Positions 56,380 to 64,000 of a DNA stretch of 64,000 nt are shown here, piece after piece. The position numbers were made by a program, and so were the translations under genes. How positions within the stretch are numbered: the stretch's first letter is position 1; every line of letters starts with the position of its first letter. The notes beneath the pieces were generated by a model. It had not been told where the DNA came from. It did not search any database and was given only the letters and a program-made list of their open reading frames with translations. The DNA comes from Phytophthora sp. 'mugwort' (taxonomy: Eukaryota; Oomycota; Peronosporomycetes; Peronosporales; Peronosporaceae), in the NCBI GenBank assembly GCA_033558025.1, contig JAUCEF010000005.1:1240001-1304000 (forward strand). Reading direction: 5' to 3'.

Positions 56380-58564
56380 CGGCGTCGCTCGCTCGCTGCT
56401 GCGTCGCGCCCGCTCAGGAGGCGTTCACGGGAAGGGGGAGGGGCTCGGTTCGCGCGCGCTGGTGGTGGTGGTGCTGCTGCTGCTTGGCTGCCTTGCCGCT
56501 GGCTGTTTTCTTGGCTGGCGTGGCGGTCACTTTGGCTCAGGCCGTGGGTGGGACTAATAGTTGGCGAGGATCGGCTCTGTGTGTGTGTGTCTGTGTGGGC
56601 TGTCTGCCGCCGCAGTGTCTCGGGTGGCCGCGCGGGAGGGATCGGAAGTTAGCGGGGCGTGGCGTGGCGTGCCTAGCTTCCGGTCATTTGATTGCCGTAA
56701 AAGCTGCGGTCGCTGGCCCGCTGCTGCCCAACCAGCGCGCGGACACCTCGCACCTATGCGGACAGCAACGGTGCGAAAGATCGTCTCCCCCGGCTTTAGT
56801 CAACGAGTGCAACAGCGACAAGGTGATGGATCGCATAATTAGCACCTCGATCCGAATAAGATCCGCAATTGGCAGAGGTCACTATCTCCGACAAAAATTG
56901 GATGGAAAAAAGGGCGAGAACAAACTGAACATAAGCCTTCGTCAGGCTGGGCGGCAAAGCGAGTCGGCTCTGCCGTCGCGGCAGCGCAGCTCGTGCCCTT
57001 GCGCCCGGCGCTCCATGCTCGTCGTCGTCGGTCCGCCGGGCGTTGTATGTTTATTGGCCCGAGCGTTATCCTACTATAAATACACTTACTTTCGGTGGCA
57101 AGGGTGGCACGGCAGCTCGTCTGCCGCTCAAATGGCTGCATCCCTCAGGAGTCCGCTTCTGCCTGACAGGCATCATTGACGGCGGCGGCGCCGTCCGTTT
57201 GCCGCACTCGGGGTGCGCCCCGTTGGCTTGTCTGCCTGGAGGCGATGCCGGGATGAAGGGTATTTACCCAGAACCGGAGATGCGGGCGGGGTAGTTGATG
57301 TCCATTGTTGCGTTGTTGAAAGGTATTTGCCCCCCCCCCCCCCCCAGCCAGAAACATCGGAAACCTGCAACGCATGACTCTTATTCGCCTCGACACATGC
57401 GACGAAATGGAATGCGTACTAATGGTCCTCTTCACGACCCGCCAGTCCGCTATCGTTCTCTCCCGCGAGCATGGAACCCGGAAATTCGAATGTGGATTTC
57501 GGTACTCTCCGAGTCGGAGTCGGACCGGGATGCGGATCTCCGAAGCCGCTAACTCAGCACGAGGTTATTTTTCTGGGAGGTTTAGGTGCTGCCGCATGGT
57601 GCAAGCAGGTCCTAACGTGGCAACGTCACGTCACGGCTGCTGCTTTAGAACATCGCTTCGGTGTTGGACAGTAAGGAATGTCTGCATCGCAATTATGTCC
57701 ATGCGAATTGGCGAGCCAAAAGATCGACGGTCGACGACTGCAGCCCATAAATGTTCGCGTGCGGGAGCATCCTGCATTGCAATTCTTCCGAAATAGGGCT
57801 GCACTGTTGCAGTCCCGAGGCGATGGTGGTGGTACAGTACATGCGCAGTGCTGGTGTTGGTGACTGCAGAAGAGCGAAGAGAGGGCGGACCAAGTGTGTA
57901 TCCGATCGGTGCTTCTTCTGCCGGCGAAGAAGGCACCGCAATGAGCACTGTTGCCAAGTTCTCGCCCGACTGAGCAAACTGCGGAAGCGCACGCGGCGAG
58001 CACCGAGATGGCAGACAAGACGCGCTGGCTGCTGCTTGGTGTGTCAAGCTTCGCTTAGCCTGTGGCGAGCAAAGCGCGATTTGAACGGGAGACTTTTTCC
58101 CAGGCTGAACTATTAAGCGCCGCTAAGCCGCTCTCGGCATTTGCCGTTATAGTAGCCATGCATCTTCCAGTCACAGCGCGTCCGGGATTTGCCTTGGCTT
58201 CACTTTCGGGCACCGAAAAATTCGACCTTTCCGGATAAAACGTGGTACACCAAGTACACAAAATTTACCGTTGACTTCCGTCTAAATACGATATCCCAAT
58301 GCATTAGGCATAACCCACCCCGAGGTGTGACAAGCAAAAAAAAACAGCCCAAATACCATAATTCGCGACGTGTTATCTGTTTTCACTACGTCTTAAAGTA
58401 AAAAGTAGCGAGTTATAAATAGGCCTTGGCTATGGATTTCCATGGACATGACTGGCGACAGGCTCGGCCAAGGCTCAAGTTGCCCGGTCGCCCAGCGAGC
58501 CAGCAACAGCGCAGCGCATTAGCCAAGCTTCGCCACCGGAAGAATCCCTCACTCCGCTTTCGCC
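56380..58564. other. GC-rich intergenic, C16 tract, no gene assigned
   Basis: Upstream of the RING/HGGG gene the sequence is GC-rich with many overlapping open frames on both strands, none with a recognised motif. A run of 16 C lies at 57330-57345. Between about 57.4 and 58.05 kb frames on both strands remain open (a 139-codon frame on + at 57374-57796 and a 138-codon frame on - at 58047-57631), but I could not assign either. Confidence 0.35.
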
Positions 58565-58789
58565 ATGCCGCTTTCCTCCATCGTCGCCGCCGTGAGCAAG
58601 AACTCCACAAACGCGGGTACAATGGCCGTCGTGCCGCTGGTGCTCGCATCTGCTGGCATCACCAGCTATGCGCGCTACGCCGCGACGCATGCTCCCGCCG
58701 AGAGCAAGACTAGCAGCCACGACCTCGAGCTGGAACGCGAGGAACATCTGCACCAGCACGTCGCGCTCGCCTGGAAGGGCACGCGGTAA
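58565..58789 (+). CDS. Possible small membrane protein, 74 aa
   Basis: An ATG at 58565 opens a 74-codon frame. The protein begins MPLSSIVAAVSKNSTNAG, has one hydrophobic segment around residues 20-38 (MAVVPLVLASAGITSYARYA) and a charged tail rich in His and Glu, ending LAWKGTR. This looks like a small single-pass mitochondrial or endomembrane subunit, but I do not recognise the family. A TATAAAT sits at 58414-58420 and a TCACTCC block lies 15-20 bases before the ATG; either may be a promoter element. The opposite strand is also open here, so coding status is uncertain. Confidence 0.4.
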   Translation: MPLSSIVAAVSKNSTNAGTMAVVPLVLASAGITSYARYAATHAPAESKTSSHDLELEREEHLHQHVALAWKGTR

Positions 58790-59107
58790 TCCTGCTGCTG
58801 GCAACGCGTATGTATTATATGCGCACGACCTAAGACGCAGTAGCTTCGCTATTTCTCCGCCAACCAGCAGCAATATAAGCAGCCGAAGAGAAGAAGGCGC
58901 AGCAAGATGCAGCACTTCGGTCCGCGCTGAAGACTTTCGTATCTATTTTTTTTTTAAGAGATTCGCCTCGCTGTTGACACGGAGACGAGCCGAAGAAACA
59001 ATGGAAACAAACAAAAACTTTTGCCAATCAATCCGTTCGTGTGAATCTTACCTAACGCAATCACGCCTGTGTTCCTTGGGGTCGTCCAGCGTTCGGGGCC
59101 TCGTCAC
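58790..59107. other. Intergenic upstream of methyltransferase
   Basis: No supported gene; a T-rich stretch is near 58947-58957. The frame of the next gene is open back to a GTG at 59069, which I do not accept as the start. Confidence 0.4.
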
Positions 59108-59854
59108 ATGTGGCCGTTCCGGTCCTTTGTGGCGCAACTTTGGTCTTTGAGATCCAAAGTTGCGCCACCTCGTCCCTTCGTTAGCCGCATGCTGGCACCG
59201 CGCAAGACGCTCTACTCGACGCCGCTGCGCGCCTTCCGCCGGGCGCTGGAGCTCGTGCACGTGTCCGCCTCCGACGTGGTCTACGACCTAGGTTGCGGCG
59301 ATGGCCGCCTACTCATTGAGGCCGCGCGGCGCTTCGGCGTGCGCGCTGTGGGCGTGGAAATCGACCCGAAGCGGGCACAACAAGCGCGAGACGCAGCAAA
59401 AGCCAGCGGCGTAGGGCACCTGGTGACAGTACATCAAGCCAACGCGCTGGAGTTCGATATCCCCGCTGATGCCACCGTCGTCTTCCTGTTCCTCATCGGC
59501 CGCGGTCTGTCGTACGTCCAACCGTCTGGCCGCATCTTGATCGCCAGATGCATAACGAGCTCTTTTAATCTCGTCATGATTTTCTGTGTCTGTAGATTGG
59601 TGCGGCCGAAGCTGGAGAAGCTGCGGCGGGCGTGTCGAGTAATTACGTATCTCTATCAGATCCCGAACGTGACGCCGCTGGAGAAGCATCTCGTGCCGGT
59701 GAGAGAACCGGTACCAGAGTACGAGACCACTCGAGAGCAGGAAGAGAAGAAGTTGAGCACGAGTGCGCTGGAGCTGGCGGATGTTGTCTTCCCAGTGTAC
59801 ATTTATCACTTCCCTATGTCCCTGGAATCGACCTCGTCAGCGCTGTTGACGTGA
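59108..59854 (+). CDS. SAM-dependent methyltransferase (FAM173-like?)
   Basis: Two exons (59108-59511, 59596-59854) with an 84-bp intron GTACGT...TGTAG encode 220 aa. Motif I is DVVYDLGCGDGRLLIEAARR (Asp60 to Gly66 form the SAM-binding loop), followed by VRAVGVEIDPKRA with the acidic residue that binds the ribose. VHQANALEFDI and TVVFLFLIGRGL follow, then across the intron LVRPKLEKLRR. This resembles small class I lysine methyltransferases of the FAM173 (ATP synthase c-subunit) type, though the substrate is not certain. The N-terminus MWPFRSFVAQLWSLRSKV is basic and could be a mitochondrial signal. A second in-frame ATG at 59189 lies just after a perfect hairpin (59129-59168) and might be the real start (193 aa). 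Confidence 0.8.
   Translation: MWPFRSFVAQLWSLRSKVAPPRPFVSRMLAPRKTLYSTPLRAFRRALELVHVSASDVVYDLGCGDGRLLIEAARRFGVRAVGVEIDPKRAQQARDAAKASGVGHLVTVHQANALEFDIPADATVVFLFLIGRGLSYVQPSGRILIARCITSSFNLVMIFCVCRLVRPKLEKLRRACRVITYLYQIPNVTPLEKHLVPVREPVPEYETTREQEEKKLSTSALELADVVFPVYIYHFPMSLESTSSALLT
59129..59168. repeat. Perfect 15-bp hairpin at the methyltransferase start
   Basis: Arms GTGGCGCAACTTTGG (59129-59143) and CCAAAGTTGCGCCAC (59154-59168) are fully complementary around a 10-nt loop. It lies between the two candidate start codons at 59108 and 59189. Confidence 0.9.
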
Positions 59855-60533
59855 TAAGGATCCGATAGAAATCCACGTCGTTGTTGACGACCCAAGTTGC
59901 AGTGGGAAGGTAATACGACGTATTCATTTTAGGAGTAAGAAAGGTTATACCTTCGTTTACCGCGGCAGGAGTTTCCACGCGCACTTTTGGGGGTGTATTG
60001 GTGTTTTGTATAATGTAGGGAACACGCTTGACCATCAGGTTGCATTATTTTACTTTTTCTTCATGCATCGATGTCCTGAAATTTCACGCACCGCATATCA
60101 GCATGAGGTCGGCCGGAAATGTGAATGATATAAAGAAACTGAAGTCAATTCGAGGTGAGTTGGCCAACTTGGCTTAAGTTTCACCTCGATTCAAGCAAGG
60201 TTAAGGATCCACTGTGAAATCGAAGCTCAATTATTTTTTTTAGCACGCAACAGTGCTGCAATTTAAATAATTTCATGCCAAAGTCAAGGAAACTTTTCGA
60301 GCAGAGGATATAGTGGATGGGCTCGTTAAGAAACGTGTTGGTACGATTGACGTAACGCGAGCCTGCTGAGCTTTCAGTTCCGGTCCACTCGTTATGCAGT
60401 ACTGTAAAGAATCAATGATTCAGAGAGTTGAACTTGGAGCAGACTTGGCTCTGAAGTATCAGATGGAATGAAGCCTCAGCTAAAGACACACAGGTTTCAG
60501 CAGATTTTCCTTAAGAAAATTGGTCATTTTTGT
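59855..60533. other. Convergent intergenic spacer
   Basis: This is an AT-rich spacer between the methyltransferase (+) and the coiled-coil gene (-). No supported gene or structured repeat. Confidence 0.5.
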
Positions 60534-63500
60534 TCATTGCAGACTGATGCGTGGCAGAAATTTGCCGTGTGTTTTGTTTTTTTGGTGTTTTGTAGGTGAC
60601 AAAGTGGAGGACGCAACGCCGTAGGACATTCCAGACGCCGATGGCAATCCAACAGGCCGCGATTGCTTTGATTTCTTCTTCTTGGCACCAATTATCGAGT
60701 TTTTGCGGGTCGATGGACTGCTGTTAGCGCTTGTTGCGGGAGAGGCGGCATTGTTCCTTGAGACCGGGAGATGACTGGTACCACTTGATCGTGTGGACCA
60801 CGGAATACTGCGAGAACTTAGCAATTGGGACGAACTGGAGCGTCCTCCTACGTCCGTGGGGCTGCTTGATGAACTATATCGGCCATCGGCCTCAGGTGAT
60901 CTATTTCATAGCAATCCAGAGTGAGTATTTTGCAGTGACAATGTTGAAACAAAAAAAGAACAGATACTTACAAAGGCAGTTTTTCCAACGGAAGAAGCGG
61001 AATGGCATCGTTGTCTTCGTCTGCAAGACCGTGTTTACTCATTGCGAAGCGCTCCTTATGTTCAAGCTGGATCCTGGACTTGCTCGTACTCTTGCTAGCC
61101 TTAGAATTGTTGTCTTGACTAAACTCAAGTCCCAATTGAGCCTTGATGACTGCCATTGGCAAATTTGACAATTCCGCTGATGTAAGGGTCTCGTTCGCGT
61201 AAAATTTGCGGTACTCGGCATTGCCACCAGTTGCCTGGCTTGAAGACGGTCGATCTGCTTGCTCTGGACTCAATGACTTGAGTTGTGTTTGGTTATTGTC
61301 GCTATCCTCGCCCCTGGCTCCGGCTGTCACTACTGGCGACTGAACCTGGTGCTGACGTATTGTGCGCTGAAGTTCAGCTCGGTGAACTTCCGCCTCGCGA
61401 CGACGTTCTCGCTCCAGCTCCAGTTCTTGCTGTAGCTGAGCTGCTGCTCGTTCGCCTTGTTGTTGAGCTGCGTGTATTCGAGACGTGGCGTCTGCTATCG
61501 TTTGGTTGGCAGCCTGTTGGACGCTCTCCAGTCGCTGTGTAGCTGCTCTTAGCTCTGCTCCAGAGCGGCCAAATTCACTTTTGGTCCGTTCTAATGCTTG
61601 CTTCAGTGTCTGCACCTCGTGCTGGGCTCGTGCCATTTGCTGTTGTGAAGCCTCGTGGGCATCACGGAGCTCTGCGAGTTGAGCATCAAGCGCACGACGC
61701 TCTCGTGCGCCTCGCAGAGCTTCGTCACGTGCTCTCTCGTCATTGTCTTGGGCTTCACGAACCTTCGTGTCCAACGTCTGTCTCAATTCGTTCGTTTTGG
61801 CTTGCAATGCGTCTCGAGCTGCTACGAGTGGTGACAATTTGCGCTCAGCATCGCCCGCTCGACGTGATAACAGCTCGAGGTCCCGTGTTTTGGCGTCACA
61901 TTCCTGTTTCTTGCTCTCAAGAGTGTTCGTTGAGCGTTGTAGTCTCAGTTCTACCTCACGTAACCGCTCTTCGAGCTGCTCTTGAGTACATGCAGCTTTT
62001 TCACGAGCTTCACGAAGTTGGGCGTCACGTGTGCGTATCTGTTCCTCTAGCTCTCGTAATTGCGAACGCGCTCCTCCTCCGTCTTTATCTTTTTTAGCAC
62101 GTGCACGTTCCAGCTCAAGCGCATCTTGAGCTCCTTGTAGCTCTGATACCAAGTCATCGATCGTCGCATTCGCGGCGCTTTGGATCGTTGTGATTTTGTG
62201 TTGCAATTCTTCCGATAATGCTGCACTCTCGTGGCTTTCAGCACGTGCAGCGTCAAGTTCTTGTCGAAGTCGCTCATGCTCTTCGCCTAACTGCTGCGCT
62301 TGCGTTCGTGCGTCTCGACGCGCGACTTCCACAGCTCGTAGTGCGTCTTGAGTATCGTCGACAGCTCGTTGAAGCTCCAACTGCAGCGATTGTTTGCTAC
62401 GTGTTGTTCGTTCAAGTTCAGCTTCCACACGACGTAGCTCGGCAGTTTGTGACTCTTTTTGTGCTTCCAGCTCGGCAAACTGCGGCGTGAGTGTGGCTCG
62501 AAGCTGTTCCACCTCGAATCGAGCTTGAGTCTGAGTCTCCTGTTGAGCTTGCACTGCTGCTGCCATTGCGCTCGTGGCACGTTGTTGAGCTTGTTGAGCT
62601 TCAGACAATTGACGTGAGAGTGTATCGCGGTGCTGACGAGAAACGTCGGCGTCCTGGGCACGAGCTTGTTCGAGATGCTCCACTTTGTTCTGCATCTGGG
62701 TGAGCATAGCCAGCATCTCGTCTAGTCGATGGGATTTCTCCTCTAGTGTTCGGGTTAATTCCTTCTCGTTGTGTGAGTGCTGAGCCTGCTCCGTATCTTG
62801 CGCGAGAGTTAACGCGTCTCTTTCTTCCGTTAAACTCTGCGTGGTTCGTGCCAATTCACTCCGAAGCTCGTCAATCTCTCGGACTTTTGCTTGAACCTCC
62901 TCCTGTGCGTGTTGTAGCTGCGTCGCCAGGTGTTCATTGGTTCGTCGTGCGCTGTCTTCCAAGTCAGAATGAGTTTCTTGTAAATCTCCGTGTGTAAGTT
63001 GCAGCTCACGGTACAACCCACGCACTTGTTCCAGTTCAAGCTGCTTGTCATTCACTGCTCGATACTGAGCTTCCAAACTGGCGTTGAGTTGCTCGGCTTC
63101 AGCCAGCAGCTCATGCTTCTCGACTTCAAGCGCTGCGCTGCGAGCACGTTGCGCGTCCAGCACTTTCTGAAGCTGCAGAAGCTGCGACGCACTCATGGAT
63201 CGAGCATGTTCGCGCTCTTGAAGTTCTTGACGAAGTTGCTCGTTCGAGCGACTAAGTTGCGCTTCGTGGCCTCCAGCAACTTGAGAAAGCTGAGCAAGCT
63301 CTTCCGCTAACGTTTTGGCATCCTGTCGCGCAGCTTCGAGTTCCTGCAAAGCGTTGTGCACCTGCGTCTGCAGCTCCTGCTCGCGTGTCTTGTGCTTCTC
63401 ACGATCAATATCGCGTTCTTGCTGTAAACGAAGAAGTTTGAGCTGCAATGGCTCGAAAGCACTCGAAACTTTCGTGAATTGTTTAAGTGCTCGAACCACC

Positions 63501-64000
63501 GATGGCAATTGTGCTAACGGGTCTTGATTGCCGTCAGAATTGTCATTATCCTCTTCATTATCGTCTGAGTGCGAGCTCGAGCCTAGTGGAGTCTGCGTAA
63601 TAAGGTCTAAACACTGTCGTGTCAGTCGTTCCGCGGTTTTGTATCGACTCGAGAGCAGCTGAAGTTGAGCATTAGAATCCTCGAGCTGGCTCGTCGTCTC
63701 TCGAAGTTGTTCATTGAGTTCTTGTAGCGTGCCGTTTTCTGCGGATCCCTGTGCTTCCAGTCGAGCGTTGTCAGCTTTAGTTCTCTGCAGCTCAGCGCGC
63801 AGCTCACGGAGTTCGCCTTGCGCCTCACGCACCACAATTTCGGCCTTTTCTCGGAGCTCTAAAGCTTGAACACGCTCCTCGTCCGCCACTTTTTCGCGTT
63901 CCGCGAGTGCTGTTGCATGTTGTTGTTCTATTTGCTCTAACTGAGCTTGGAATTGAGACACTCGAGCGACCAGAAGCGCATTGAGCTCTTCCTTTTGAGC
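60534..64000 (-). CDS. Long coiled-coil protein (partial at right edge)
   Basis: Two exons are seen: 64000-60972, open to the window edge, and 60900-60534, joined by a 71-bp intron (GTAAGT...AATAG) in phase TT|A. The visible part is 1131 aa. About 900 residues are continuous heptad-type sequence rich in Gln, Glu, Ala, Arg and Leu (for example LEQARAQDADVSRQHRDTLS), as in golgins, centrosomal or other tethering proteins. A short acidic break, DDNEEDNDNSDGNQ, lies near the start of the visible part. After the coil, a conserved-looking block reads EYRKFYANETLTSAELSNLP and MAVIKAQLGLEF. The last 122 residues are Ser-rich and basic (KKKKSKQSRP). The open frame contains a GTG near the edge that is not a start; the true start is outside the window. 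The cellular location is unknown. Confidence 0.8.

Noticed and set aside
58475..58915. 146-codon minus-strand frame MLHLAAPSSLRLL
   Set aside because: It overlaps the + strand 74-codon frame, has low-complexity composition and no recognised domain.

Overview
The window looks like nuclear DNA from an oomycete, probably a Peronosporales/Phytophthora-type genome. The evidence is short GT-AG introns (mostly 59-99 bp) that I could place by reading frame and phase; a perfect match to the oomycete initiator/flanking promoter motif 19 bp upstream of a start codon; a protein with tandem Cys/His 'HGGG' repeats of the kind frequent in oomycetes; and decayed transposons whose conserved blocks resemble oomycete Ty3/gypsy, MULE, piggyBac and PIF/Harbinger copies. 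The family assignments come from recalled family patterns, not from a database search.

Layout. (1) 1-2853: a tandem array of three tetraspanin-like genes on the + strand, the first cut by the window edge. (2) About 2.9-42.2 kb: a gene-poor, transposon-rich block. In order it holds a gag relic (4.9-6.5 kb, -), a DUF7869-type fragment (9.7-10.6 kb, +), a Ty3/gypsy element with two ~250 bp LTRs (11.95-16.29 kb, -), an exactly delimited PIF/Harbinger element (17508-19855), a second gypsy relic with gag, protease and partial RT (21.0-23.8 kb, +), a MULE transposase (24.0-25.2 kb, -), a second MULE with an Ulp1/C48 protease domain (31.2-35.9 kb, +), the 3' end of a LINE-like element (36.4-37.4 kb, +) and a piggyBac element bounded by TTAA (37478-41137). 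Almost every coding region in this block has frameshifts or stops. (3) 42.2-64.0 kb: a compact host-gene block with a Tubby-domain protein (-), a CID/RPRD-like protein (+), a zinc-ribbon/RanBP2-finger protein (-), a very small RanBP2-finger protein (-), an androglobin-like protein (+), a RING plus HGGG-repeat protein (-), a possible 74-aa membrane protein (+), a SAM-dependent methyltransferase (+) and a long coiled-coil protein running off the right edge (-).

The host genes do not form one obvious pathway. CID, zinc-finger and RING/HGGG proteins point to nuclear or RNA-related roles, and tetraspanins to membranes. Tubby and androglobin homologues are often connected with cilia or flagella, which oomycete zoospores have, but that link is inference. 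I did not find an undescribed defence-like or multi-gene system. The most unusual items are the RING/HGGG fusion, two neighbouring zinc-finger genes split by an intron inside the equivalent cysteine codon, a perfect hairpin at the start of the methyltransferase gene, and the complete termini of the Harbinger and piggyBac elements.

Several long open frames here begin at GTG or TTG. For host genes I moved the start to an ATG or to an upstream exon joined in matching phase, and I give exon coordinates in each entry.
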